Notes under the pieces: model-generated
What the model was told of the DNA's origin: nothing
Database searches by the model: none
What the model saw: the letters and a program-made list of their open reading frames with translations, nothing else
Position numbers and translations under genes: made by a program
Part shown: one piece after another, positions 50,931 through 63,120 of the stretch
How positions within the stretch are numbered: position 1 is the stretch's first letter
Layout: each line of letters begins with the position of its first letter
Assembly (NCBI RefSeq): GCF_043641665.1
Contig: NC_092181.1
Location: 5,680,921 to 5,744,920, forward strand
Direction: 5' to 3'
Source: Enoplosus armatus
Lineage: Eukaryota > Chordata > Actinopteri > Centrarchiformes > Enoplosidae
Length of the DNA: 64,000 nucleotides

Positions 50931-53000
50931 TTTTAAAATATAGGTTGGCATATAGACAATATTTTTATTAAGTGACTAACTCATTTTGTCTGATAGCTAT
51001 CGTTGATGGGCTGCATCATTTAAACTAAGAAACAACGCTGAAATATTTATTGAGGATTTTGTGTGGCTTTTGATTAATATCAACATTATTAAATCATTAT
51101 TTAATTAAAAAAATTTAGTAAAATTTTTATTTCGTTTACCTTCCTCCGCTATAAAGAAACAAAACTATTTTTTAGAGAAGCTTTCGCATTTCACGGTTTA
51201 CAGCATAATTAATGAAGCCTTTTGTCCCTCATATGCCTCCAGCATTGTCCCTTATTTTCAGCTTCCAGACATTAAACAGAACACCTCGCAGTAATTTTGT
51301 CTCGAATATGGAAAAAACCCTCTAAAATGAATGAGCTGATATTGCCCCCCTGTGGTCATGGAAGTGCTATTACAGAGCATAACAGCCAATGCAGCACTTG
51401 TACTCAAGTTTCATTTGGAGACAGTGCACAGGTGGTGGAAAGTAACCCAAGTACATTTACTAAAACATTTGAGGTATTTGAGTGCTTCCATGCAGTTTTA
51501 AACTTCTACTCTACACATTGTACTTTTACTCCAGCACATTTATGACATTTGACAGTTCACATCCAGAACTTGTGATCCACTTCTACAACGTGATGATTTG
51601 CTTAAACTACCCAGCAGTATATAAAGTAGTTCAAATGAGTAGGTCTGCAACTATCGATTATCTGCCAGTTATTTATTAACAATTGATTGTTTCATTTTAC
51701 TTTCTATGAAAGAAATTAGTGAAAAATGCCAAATCAATGTCCCACAGGCCTTGGGATGTCTTCACGTTACTTATTTAGTCCAACACTAAATGATCATTGG
51801 GTTGCCAGCAGTTCCTCCCATTTGAGAAGCTGGAACAAAATAATAATATATACTAATTTCACATTCTGAAGGAGGTAATTCTGCATAATGAGTACTTTTG
51901 ATACTAATACATTTTGATAGTCAAACGTCTTTATTTTTACAAGAATTCAGCTTATCTGAACTTTTCAAATCCGAGCAGACACATACAAGCTAGTTCTGAG
52001 CAGAAAAGGCTGTTTTTACACACAAAATGTGTATTATTGGAAAGAAATCACCTGCAACACAATATGCCCACAAGACTCTCTGTGATGGTGTGTACAGAGC
52101 AAAAATAATACTTGTGTGGAGTAAAAATCTGAATATAGGACTTTTACACTGTGGTATTACTACTATTATTTAAGTAAAAGATATGAATACTTCTACTGCT
52201 GCAGTGCACATTAATTCACGCTCCCACAAAGAATGTCAGTGTAACTGAACCGCATTATCTTGTTTTAGAACAGATTTAATCATTCTCTAGTCCCGCAAAC
52301 GGCCAGTAAGTAGCGCTATACTGTAACTAAAGAGGTGCAGGGTTCTTCTACTACTGCTGTCAGCTCACATACTTACCACCTGTCATGATTATGTGTTCGA
52401 CGACAGCAACATGATGTAGCATTAACAGCAAACAGCATACAGTGTGGACTGATGCTGATGCCACGAGTAGATCTGTCCGGAGGCCTACGTTCATCATGTA
52501 AAGGGTTTTCATTTCCCATAAAACCACTGATGGTGTGATGACTGTGTAAAAAAAAAAACCCTGCTGGTTGTTTATTTAGGATGTCAGATGATGCCACACT
52601 TGATCATGTAAATGTAAAGTAAACTCTCCATAGTCTGATCAATTCATATTGTCTTTTAAGTTTATCATTTACATTCCTTATTGTGAAATCACTTGAACCT
52701 GGTGCTATTATAAATGATTCCACTTTACTGCAGTACCACACAGAAGCTGATGGAACATCCTGTCAGCTGGGTGCGTGGCTCAGCCAGGGCGCACAAGTTG
52801 AGTAAAGAAGAAAGTGTAACACAGAAGTGAGACGAAACTGTGCCGCAGCATACAAGGAAGTGTGATACTGGACAGAACAACTAAATGCAACTGATTATTA
52901 GGGGATAGACCACCTCTAAATTGTCCTGTTTGGCATTAGTTTGAAGAAACAAGAGACCAACGGAAAGCAAATACTTGATATCAGGCAGACAGAAGTAGAG
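50931..53000. other. Intergenic region between divergent ctnnd1 and the lectin gene
   Basis: Mostly repeat-derived sequence (element at 51432-52203). The last 250 bases are the lectin gene 5' flank. No other gene was seen. Confidence 0.55.
51432..52203. mobile_element. Inverted-repeat (MITE-like) element, second copy, with internal repeat
   Basis: The left end reads GGTGGTGGAAAGTAACCCAAG. The right end, in reverse, has CAGTAGAAGTATTCATATC, TTTTACTTAAATAATAG and ACCACAGTGTAAAAGTCC. It shares its ends with 17116-17736. The inner part (about 51640-51830) looks like an AACTATCGATTA repeat, possibly inserted later. Confidence 0.6.
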
Positions 53001-54182
53001 ATGTACAAGTACATCAATCCAACTGGAGAGAGTGATGTGGCAGAGGAGAGGACAGTGGATATTTATGAAAGCTCAGACATCTACAAGGGTCACGAAGTTG
53101 TAACACGCACCACAGTGCATCAGCAGCCAGGTGAGAAACACACACACACACACACACAGATTTCTATGTTCCCTTTGCTGTTTGAATTACTATTTATAAT
53201 GTTCCCCTATGACATTTTCCACCCAGGCAGGGCTTTTTCCAGGGTTGTGACTCTCTGCCTGGTACTGCTCTGTGTTCTCCTCCTGGCTGGCATTATAGGC
53301 ACCGGACTCCACAGTAAGAAATGTACATTTATTTTCTCTAAGAAGGCGAGATCTGCACTGCTAAACATGCATTCACCACCCTCACGTCAACAAGTGTCTT
53401 TTGATTTCCTGTGCAGTTAAATGAGCACAGGCGGTAGATCAGTCTCACTGTGTGAAGTTACTGTCCCTTGCAGGCAGAATCAAAGCGCAGGCGGACAACA
53501 AGACGTGGGCTCAAGAGAGAAAACAGACTTTGGTTGAACTCAGTGAGTGTCGTTTGTATGCATCTGACTGAGGCTGTTTCAAACATTTGACACTTTTTAA
53601 AACTTCAACTGTCTATGCTTGCAGATCATTTCTGTAAGGATGGATGTACATCGTTCAACAACAGCTTTTACTACATTTCTTCTAAGCCAAAGAGCTGGAT
53701 CTGCTCATTGTGAACAGCAAAGAAGAGCAGGTAAAAGAAAGCAAGTTAAAGATTTTGTCTCCTAATGTTGCTGTTTGACTGTAAAACATCCAGATCAGGG
53801 TGTTTAGTTGGCTTTGGCTACCGTTGCAGGTATTCCTCAATTCCTTAAACCGTGTATTCTGGATTGGTCTGACTGACAGAGAAGAAGAGGGAAAGTGGAA
53901 ATGGGTGGACGGATCAGTTCTGAACAGCACAGAGTAAGACATTTCCTCTTCTCCAGAGCTATGCGACAGCCAGTTAGTGGATTCACAGTGCGTTGTGTCC
54001 AGTCATTTAATTGTCCATGTTTGAACAGGTTTTGGAGAAAAGGTGAGCCCAGTGGGACGTTTCTGGGAGTGATGGAGGACTGTGTTGACACCCTTTGGCA
54101 CAATCTGCAAAGAAGCTGGAATGATGATAATTGTGCCAAACCAAAACTTTGGATCTGTGAAAAAGTGACAAAATATACATAA
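53001..54182 (+). pseudogene. Type II membrane C-type lectin gene, broken by a deletion in the lectin domain
   Basis: Six exons with consensus splice sites: 53001-53130, 53227-53313, 53474-53542, 53625-53730, 53830-53933, 54029-54182. They encode a cytoplasmic tail starting MYKYINPTGES, one membrane segment (VVTLCLVLLCVLLLAGIIG), a short stalk, and a C-type lectin domain. Domain hallmarks are [53 protein letters not shown]. In exon 53625-53730 the residues expected between KSW and DLLIVNSKEEQ, including a conserved Cys, are missing. The loss is about 37 nt (1 mod 3), so the frame runs into TGA at 53711-53713 after 124 codons. Downstream exons keep their frame. The EPN-type sugar motif reads EPS, so Ca-dependent mannose binding is doubtful even if intact. 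It may be a pseudogene, a null allele or an assembly error; automated annotation may call it protein coding. Confidence 0.75.
53138..53158. repeat. CA microsatellite
   Basis: About ten CA units just after the donor of the first lectin exon. Confidence 0.9.
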
Positions 54183-55022
54183 ATATACTGTGATGAGCAC
54201 CAGAAAGCAAGATTGTGGGTTTTGTTAACTTTTGTTTTCTTGTTTATAAAGCACTTCCTTGGTAAAAAATAAATAAATAAAAGTCAATTTTAAAAACCCC
54301 TGACTTTTATCTGACAATGAATACACTTTTCTTACCAAAGCATCTTGCCAGAGAAATGTGGAGTTAATACTTCAGTATTAGAATCACTTAAGAATTACTT
54401 CCAAAATATATTTCCATCATATGATGCTTTTGATTTTGCTCACTTTCAACATAAAGTCACATTTCAGAAATCCATTTTTTATTACAATGATTGAAACTGC
54501 ATCATTTCTGCCAACATTTAAAAAGAGCGTGTTTCTCTGTGAAAATTAGGAGATAATATATTGTACTTTTAACTCCACTACACCCAGTTGATAACTTTAG
54601 GACAGGTGAGAGAGCACGGAAGTGACCATCCGGACCGCACGTCAGGAGTCCAGTCTCTGCTTACTAACAATTAGTTTTGTCAGAGTGATATCAGCTGATT
54701 GGTTTATGCGCTCTCCCTTTTTCCCTCCTCTGTTCCTAGTTGGACTGTTACAGTACGCAACCCTCGTCTCCTCTTTCTCACATTCTCACAGCAGTGGGCT
54801 TTATTATGTCCCCAGCCTAATCCTAAAGGTGGTTCTGTCCACTGGTCAGTATGTTGGGTGTAGGTGAGTTAATGTAGCTTACAGTCACACAGAATCACAA
54901 TGAACTCAGCATGACAAGGGATCATTCTTTGCCTTGAGGTGTTCCTGCTGCCTGGAAACTCCTGTTGTACAAGTCTGTGTGGTGAACGCCTGTCAACTTT
55001 TCTGACACAGTTTAAGTAAGTT

Positions 55023-55029
55023 ATATATG

Positions 55030-55065
<36 letters not shown>

Positions 55066-55077
55066 AAAACTTGTAAA

Positions 55078-55109
<32 letters not shown>
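55023..55109. repeat. AT microsatellite pair
   Basis: Two long TA tracts, about 55029-55062 and 55083-55109, separated by about 20 bases of A-rich sequence. Confidence 0.95.
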
Positions 55110-55386
55110 ATCACCAGAAAGCCATGACTTAACAACCTACATAACGTGAACAACTCCAGGAACAACCCAAAGTATGTGTGTAAAATATCCCACCCACTCC
55201 TGAGGACATAGCCACTCTTTAGCTCAGAGTAAGCAAGCAGAGACAGAGGTGCACTCCTCAAACAGCTGACAGCACAGGCAGGTAAGTCTTGCAGGATTAG
55301 AGAGGGTGATATTACAACTTTGTGAAGCTTATAATGTTGATTTATGCTGAGACTGTGTCAGAGAAAGTGTTGATTCGATTAGACTG

Positions 55387-55389
<3 letters not shown>

Positions 55390-55433
<44 letters not shown>
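55390..55433. repeat. GT microsatellite
   Basis: About 22 GT units shortly before the slc43a3 start codon, in the putative 5' intron. Confidence 0.97.
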
Positions 55434-55435
<2 letters not shown>

Positions 55436-55500
55436 ATCAAGCTCTGTCATACTGTAGCCATTCGTGTCTGTTACTGCTGTGACAGTTACGGTTTGGCAGC

Positions 55501-58500
55501 ATGTTTGAATGCAAAGGAGAAAGAATCAAGTTCTACTACTGGTTGACACTGCTGTCTGGATTTGTCGAGGGTTTGTTCGTCACGGGGATTGTCTTCGGCT
55601 GGGCCTCTCTGGTGTTTGTGCTGAAAGTCGATGGATACTTCGCGGGATACTGTGTCAACGCCACCAGAGATGAGGACCACGCTGTGTATATAGGTATACG
55701 AACATGCATATGATCCAGAAATTCCTAATGCTTCCTAGAAGTTAAATGATCTCTTAATGTTTGTTTGGCCAGTGTTTGTAGCCGGACGTGATTCAATTCT
55801 AATGTGAAAAATGCACATTTTGAATATTGTATTAACCCTAACCATGCACTAAAATGAATTCACACATTTCAGTGAAGTTACACAGTGCATACTCTGCCTC
55901 CACTAAATATCACAAGGATCCAACCGAGCCAGTTATTGTAGGACAAACTGTATATATTTTCCATAGCTTTTAAGGGCATGGATTTTGATAATTAATACAT
56001 TTTCAGATTTAAAGACCACAATTATACCCTGATACACAGCAAACATACAGTATACATACATAAACATTCAGCTGTTTCCATATTGACCTCTTTTCCCTGT
56101 TTTATCTTTCTTTCCTCCAGAATGTAGCGGTCAGGATGAGCACTTCTCTCAGGTCATATTGGTCGCTTCCATCGCCAACACAATAATACGTTTCCCCATT
56201 GGATACCTCTTCGACCGATGTGGGACCACAGCAACGAGGCTTGTAGCTATGTGAGCGCACCACCACAGAAACTGTATTTTCTTATTTGGTGCTTGTCAAG
56301 TTTGGTTTGTGAAGGTTCATGACTCTACCAGCTGTTGAGGGGAAAGGAGAGCTGCAATTATTAACCCTCCTGGAAAGGACCTGCAGGCTGGAGTCATTGT
56401 GACAGGGTTACCAGCATAAAGAGGGTCAACAATCTTTGAAATGTCCCTTGATGGGTACAATTAGATTATCTGAACTAGTGACCTAGTTCAATCTCATGAT
56501 TTATTATCTTCCTGCAGATCTCTGTACACCACTGGTACACTGTCCGTCGCACTGTCAAGCGCAGGTATGTTATTTTGCGCATTTAGAGCAGATGCTGCTC
56601 ATCAGAAACAGTATTATATTCCCTGCTCTGTCCTTCACACACAGAGACGTCGGTGTTGCTGTACCCTGCGTTGTCATGTCTCATTACTGCTGGAACAATC
56701 CTCTACATCACCAATGCTCAGGTTTGTGGTGAGGCAGCCTAAGTGAGAACTTGGGTGGTACGCATGTGCAAGTGTATGAGGAGGAAAACAAAAGCAATAT
56801 CAGGGGTCATAAGAGGTGAACTTGTCTGTTAAGGTGGGGAACCTGTTTGACTCCTATCGCTCCACCATCATCTCCATCTACAACGGGACCTATGACTCCT
56901 CTGCTGCTGTCTTTCTCATCATAAAGGTAATGGATATTTGATGCAAACATGCATTTTAATAAGACCTAAATGCTCCTTAATCCACTGAAAATTGGAAATG
57001 TACATCTTTTTCCTTTTGCCTTTCTGTCTGTAGTTGCTGCATGAAAGAGGAGTGTCTCTTCATTCGTGTTTTCTCTTCCTCACTGCGTGTAGCATAGTAC
57101 ACCTCCTGCGTACTTTCTTCCTAATGCCTAGAGGACACATCCCCTACCCGCTGCCGGAAACATACACTTATGGGTCAGACACCATCCCAATGAAGTTCCA
57201 CCATCTGCTTGTTCCTGCAGCAGTTGAATTGTTCTGACTCACCACCTCTGCTCTGACAGAGCAAGCTGCCTCGACCGAAGGAGAGGGAGGGGAGAGGAGG
57301 CGACTGACAAGGAGGAGGAAATTAAGGAATTAGATGTGAAGAAGAATCAAAAGGGAGAGAGAGCAGAGGCTGAGACGTCTGCCCCCATGAAAGAGGAAGG
57401 TATCGTAAATGTTTCTTTTCTTGAATGTGACTTACAAAGAGCAACTGTGATCTCAAAACTCTAGTTTGTCATTGTCATTATTTGCTTAAAAAGAAAATCC
57501 ACCCTAAAACGTTTTAACATGCACAGAAGAAGCTAATGTTTTGACTGCATTTGTGTATGGGATCATTTGTTTTTTTTGGGGTTTTTTTATTCGTTGTGAC
57601 AGAGTAGGGTTGGGGGTCAAGTCACAGTTTCAGTGGAGTGTGAGATCTCAAACATTGTCAGTACACATCAGTTACTCAACTTTAAAGAGCGAGAGTTTAC
57701 TTTACTACCAACATCCAACAATCATACACCACAGAAGAGGAAATACCTGGCAAGTAGGAGACAAGGCTAGTACAGGGAAAGTAGATACATCTACTAGTGT
57801 AAGAGTAACCAAAGCTAACTTATTCCTCTAAAAACATTGATTTTCCTGTTCTCCACTCTCCATGTCGTCCATCGTGCGTCCAGTAGCTAGTTTTCAGAGC
57901 TGCGTGTTGTCCTGGCTCTTCCTGTGGCACCTGGTGTGGGTGGTCATTATCCTCCTCTGTCAGTTCATCTTCATATCCAACGTCAACCCCATGCTCACCC
58001 GGCTGGCCAACAATGACCAAAGCTTGGGTAAGATATAAAAGGATTGAATTTCTTGGAGCATTTCTCTGGGTGTCACTCGCTGCCGGCCCCAATTAAAAGC
58101 AGGATACCAAAGTCAAATCACATGTGGCCATCACAGTGGATTGTCATTATGACAATGCTGCTGCAGCGTGAATGTTGATTGCACTCAGTGTTAGTTTTCT
58201 GTGCAACTTTATACCATCTCATCGGAAAATATACTGCATTGTGAATGTGTGGGTGTCAATTAAAAGCATATAAATACTTGCCATATATTGTGAAATTTCA
58301 AAAGTAACACAAGTTTAACAGTTTAACCACTGTGCTAAATCAGTGCTTGACGTATGCTAAACTGCAGGTTACCATAGCCACAGCACGGAGGGTCCAGGCT
58401 ACCTTACCAGTTACCTCTAACTCGTGAAATGAATGCAACCATGGGTTAACCTGGCGTTGCCTCACAGAGAAAATAATGCACTTGGCAGAGAAAATGCCAC

Positions 58501-59954
58501 GTCGCATATTATTATCAGCACACCTCATCATGTGTTATGACTTACAAATGTCACATTTTTATGTTTTTTTTGTAACAATTTTCAATCAAACCTGCGATAA
58601 CTGATTTATTTGGGCACTTGGGGGCAGCAGAAGCACGTTGTGGACACAATGTTGACATATCATCACATTTTAGAAGTCCCATATTATGCTCCTTTCAGCT
58701 CTATATTTTTCCTCTGGGATTCCACTAGAGCAGCTTTGCATGATTCACAGTTGAAATAAGTCCTTATGTATTTGCTACTGGCCCTTCATGTAGCCCCTCA
58801 GTTCCCCCTCTCTGTCTGAAACTAACCGTTTTAGACAAACTGAACAACCTCCAAAAAAAACTTAAAGAGTAGTTCCTGAGCCGAGCGCTCTAATAACTCA
58901 GACACAACTGTATAGTTGTGACATCACAACCTTACGGAAGTCCTGTGTTTTACCAGTGTTTTATCTTACCAGTGTTTCCTCCTCTAAACTAAGCCGTCTC
59001 CTTCTGTCCACCCCTCCAGTGAGCCACTACACCAATGCATTTGCCTTCACCCAGCTGTGCGGAGTGCTGGTTGCGCCCGTGAACGGCCTCATCATGGACA
59101 GACACAAGCACAGGCCTCTGGCTCCCGGTTTGCGTGATTTACTTCAGATTTACTTTCTGTTGGTAGTTCCTACAAAGACTTCACAGTTCTATTAACCGCC
59201 ATCGTCTTTCATCTGTTCCTTAGGAGAAAGCAAGCGGGAAGCAGACCTGCGTTCATGCCCTCTCTCCCTCTTCCTGACCTCCCTGCAGTGTTTCCTCCTC
59301 TGTGTGTGTTTCACCTGTCCTGTCCTCCCTCTGCAGTACTTCACCTTTATCCTGCAGGTTGTCAACAGTGCCTTCTTTTATGGAGGCCACCAGGCCTTTG
59401 TCAGCATTGCGTACGTTCACATATCCTTCTTAACTCCACCACACTTTAGAGTGAATCAACAATAACTTTCTTATCCGTCAGTCTGCTCCTCCTCTCTCCT
59501 CTTCTTATGACGGCTCTCTTTTGCTATTTTCTCCACTCTCAATCCCTCCTCTAGCTTCCCGATGTCTCATTTTGGGAAGATGTCGGGGATGGCGATGTCA
59601 TTATCAGCTGTGGTGCTGCTTCTCCAGTTTCCGACCCTGCACCTCATCCAGCACCATCTCCACGGTGACCCACTTTATGTAAGTGTTCAGAGGTTGTGTG
59701 ACGCTCCGTAATGAGCCTTGATTAAAACTGAGGGGTCGGTTTAACCTGTGTAATAACCAGTTTGTCTCCTTTACCTCCCTATCTCTCACATTCCCTTCGC
59801 GTCATTCTCACAGGTAAATGTGGGTGTCACCTTGGTGTCTCTGCTCACTTTTATTCACCCAGTCCATGTGAGCCTGTACTGCAGAAAGCTGGCCAAACAG
59901 AGTGAACACGAAGTGAAGGAACAAGGGTCGACTTCACGTGGATGCCGACATTAA
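55501..59954 (+). CDS. slc43a3: SLC43A3-like membrane carrier
   Basis: Major-facilitator carrier of the SLC43 family; mammalian SLC43A3 (ENBT1) is an equilibrative purine nucleobase transporter in the plasma membrane. Exons: 55501-55693, 56121-56250, 56518-56564, 56645-56721, 56834-56926, 57034-57173, 57260-57399, 57884-58027, 59020-59127, 59224-59410, 59555-59678, 59814-59954; phases close, 507 aa (human 491). Matches to the human protein include [98 protein letters not shown] and [21 protein letters not shown] charged Glu/Lys-rich cytoplasmic loop (about residues 230-275) separates the two halves. An N-glycosylation sequon (NAT) is in the first outer loop. Whether this is the a or b fish paralogue cannot be told here. 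SLC43A1/2 are less likely because the [11 protein letters not shown] and AFPSEHFGKLFG-like blocks fit A3. Confidence 0.93.
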
Positions 59955-60129
59955 GAGGATAGTTTCCGCTTTTGGAAACCACAGTTGTCTGCGGATCACA
60001 CAGTGTCTTTGCATGTTTTATTTATTTATTTGTTAATCTAAAAAAAATGCATTTTTAATTTTCTTTTAATGTTTCCCGTCATCTGAGAGAGATGAACAGA
60101 GAGAGAGGAGGTTTGGAAGTCAGTAGCAA

Positions 60130-60135
60130 AATAAA
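60130..60135 (+). terminator. Candidate poly(A) signal of slc43a3
   Basis: AATAAA 176 bp past the stop codon. Another AATAAA is at 60321-60326. Positions 59955-60340 are therefore likely 3' UTR. Confidence 0.45.
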
Positions 60136-61635
60136 GTTGGCCAAATTGATTACTTAATATGCTAAAATGTACAAAAACACAAATAGAATATGAATAAACA
60201 CAAGAATTCCTTTAAGGCACAATTATCATGTTTTTGACCATAGTGGACGAAGTAAGTGGGTTGTGTGTCTCAGGTTATAATGCAGGTTTTACTCATGTTT
60301 ACAGAAAATATTAATAACTTAATAAAGACCTGTCATCAATGATTCTGTGACCTTTCTTGTGTGTTTGTTTACGTTTCAGTCATAGATTCTGCCTTTAAAT
60401 GTCACACATGACATGAGGTAATTTTCTGAATTTCAGATCAGATTACCATGCACTCAACTGTAAAGCATGAACTTGACTTTTCTCATTGCTTTGGTCCAGA
60501 AATATCAGGGACAAAGTTTTACAATGCTGAAGCCATTGTCCTCAGTCCGCAGCAATGCCTACAAATGTTTTTTTATTGTGACACAGACCGTTTGTTTTTG
60601 GAGTGCAAACACAGATTACAGTCTTTATCGCCACCATGGACCTGCACTAGAGCAGCTTTTAGACAGGCAGGATGAAGTCAGTGTCTCTGTTCTAGTTCTC
60701 TGACTATTACCACAGACATGACGTAGTGTTGTAGCTTCAGCGACTGAACATGAGGTGGCAGTACACCTCTAGTCAACAAGGTTTGCACTTGACTGGTTGT
60801 ATTTTTGGTTTGATTTTTGTGTAAGACAACGTTTGCCAAGTTTTGAGAAACAATGGAGCAGGACCACAGCTGAAGGCAGAGCAGATGGAGAGCAACACAG
60901 GATGGAGGAATGAAGAAGAAACGGCAGAGGAGGAGGGGAGGGTGAAGCTCTTCACTCAGACCATTTAGGCCTGATTCAAACAGAGACATTGTGTGGAGAC
61001 ATCAGTAACCAAGAGGACAAACTATATGATCGATTATCTGCCATTTTGAGCTGCGAACAAGACTAATCAGCACCTTCACGGCTGAAATGTCTTGTGACAC
61101 CAGTTGTTGAGGCCTCAAGCCTTCTTTTGTGTACTGGAAAAGGCTTAGTGCAGACCATTTCTTCTACTTTTATGACAAATGCTATGATATGAAAATATCT
61201 GACACAAGGAGGTGATTGAGCATAGATTCTTCCAGGTGGGAGACTGTCCTTCAGCATCAGGATGCAGCTGCACAGGGTTTCCAGGTGTTTAGTGAACTTC
61301 CAGAGAACAGCAAAGATGTGCACACAGGCTCAGACCCCATGTGAAGATGTAAATCTGGGTTTTGGGCACCAACAAGGGATTCTGTGTCAGATGTACACCG
61401 AATCTGGAGCGCCCCCTGTGGGCAGCACTCTGCCTGACACCCAAGCAGTTTACACCCGACAGAAAACCAGCACCGGTCAATAACAGCGGACGTCCCTGAT
61501 GACCATAGGCATGTGTCATGTGTCATCATGCTTGTGTCAGTGACAGGCTCTGTGCTGTTTTTAGCTTTATTAGTCAATATTTTATATATCTATACGGTTT
61601 CTATGTATTTTATGTTTTTTAATATGCTATGTGGT

Positions 61636-61850
61636 GAGAGAGTTTGATGAGAAGAACAACACCACTCTCATGTCCGTACAGTAAATATGAAGCTAGCACT
61701 AGCAGCTGGTTAGCTTACCTGTGGACAGCCAGATGAGTTGTTGTCCCTGTTTTTTTTTTGGGTTTTTTTGCTAAGCTAAGCTAACTGTAGCTTCATATTT
61801 CACGTACACCTATGAGAGTGGTGTCTATCTTCTCGTCTAACTCTCGGCAA
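61636..61850. mobile_element. Fold-back (MITE-like) repeat, intact-ended copy
   Basis: The left end GAGAGAGTTTGATGAGAAGAA, then CACCACTCTCATGTCCGTAC and TAAATATGAAGCTAGCAC, is answered by the right end TGTAGCTTCATATTTCACGT, ACACCTATGAGAGTGGTG and TCTTCTCGTCTAACTCTC. The family is shared with 6186-6432. No coding frame. Confidence 0.75.
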
Positions 61851-62739
61851 GAAAGTGAATAAACACATTTCTCAAAATGTTGAACTGTCCTTGGAAGCCT
61901 CTGAATAAGAGAGACATATTTCTGCATTACTCCATAGTTGCCCTCTAGGGGGCAGAATAAATCCTCACAGCCATATAAAGTTGTTTTGGCTAACAGGCAG
62001 ATAATAGTCGCCTACACAACCAGAAGACTCAGAGCAACATAAGCATTCATTAGTGTCGGGTTTCTGGCCACTTGAATTATAAATCCATTATTTCCTCTCC
62101 TTTTTGCTCCGTTTTGGTCCACACCTGAGAAAAACACTGGAGTTTTTATCTTGCTAGTTGTTCAGTTTCTTCCATCAGCTAACTAGCTGAGATTTTCACT
62201 AAAAGCACATGCTTGTTGCTGTGCAAGATGTAGTTAGGTTATTCAATGTTAATAAAAAAAAAAGTATGAATGAATGGAGCTTTCAATGATAATTTGTATG
62301 ATTTAGATTATTATGCTTTTTCACCGAGTAAACCACCTGTTCAGTTGATTTTACACTAAATTACTGGACATTTAAAACCATTCCCTAATGAACATTAAAA
62401 CAAGAATGATTATTTAATCATTACTCAATTATGTTTCGTAGTTGATGACTTTCTTCACTGTATCAGAAAACATCATGGAGCACCTCTATTGTACCACTTC
62501 ATCTTGTCCTTTTTCAGCATAAACTGAAGGCCTATTTATGCCAGGCTGACTGCCAGGTCTCCTGAATGTGTTCGTGGCAGAGGTGGACATAAGCCACACA
62601 GCAGTCACACTATGTCTTATACTGAGTCAGTTCAGAGTTTGAATGAATTAAGCCACGAGATGACCTCCAGAGGACAGTAGAGAGCCCTGCACAGAACTGG
62701 AGCAGTGGACACATGAACATGTTTGCACATGCTGTATAG

Positions 62740-62760
62740 TTAGTTAGTTAGTTAGTTAGT
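62740..62760. repeat. TTAG tetranucleotide repeat
   Basis: About five TTAG units in intergenic DNA. Confidence 0.9.
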
Positions 62761-63096
62761 TATTTGCCTGACAAACTTAAATGACTGAGGCCATGAGAGC
62801 TGTGCAGGAGCTGTTGGAATTAGATTTAGATAAGAGTGATCACAAAGAAAGAAAGAAAGAAAGAAAGAAAAAAAAAAATCCAAAATGCACCATAATGACA
62901 GCAGTCTCTCGTGCCACCACCATTATAAAGACGCTATGTTTGCGGCACCAAACAGGAAATCAGTCAAATATTCCTGCAGATTAGCCGATGATTCACAACG
63001 AAACAAAAGAGAATTACTGCGTGTATAATAGACACCCACATGTCAACGTACCCTCCCGCCCTGTGTCCACCTGTTGCGATTACAACTGGCTCTCTG

Positions 63097-63120
63097 ACAG
63101 ACAGACAGACAGACAGACAG
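63097..63120. repeat. GACA tetranucleotide repeat
   Basis: About six GACA units in intergenic DNA. Confidence 0.9.

Larger units (their letters stand above)
54183..55500. other. Lectin 3' flank and slc43a3 5' region
   Basis: Several AATAAA motifs at 54266-54281 could end the lectin transcript. A long AT repeat lies at 55023-55109. A CAG/GTAAGT donor at 55281-55282 probably ends a non-coding first exon of slc43a3. It would join an acceptor (GCTGTGACAG or TTTGGCAG) just before the ATG at 55501. A GT microsatellite (55390-55433) lies between. Confidence 0.5.

Noticed and set aside
52770..52800. tRNA A-box-like GCGTGGCTCAGCCAGGGCGC
   Set aside because: No matching B box or cloverleaf follows.
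52941..53000. N-terminal extension of the lectin protein starting at a TTG
   Set aside because: The first ATG in frame is at 53001, and vertebrate initiation at TTG is not expected.
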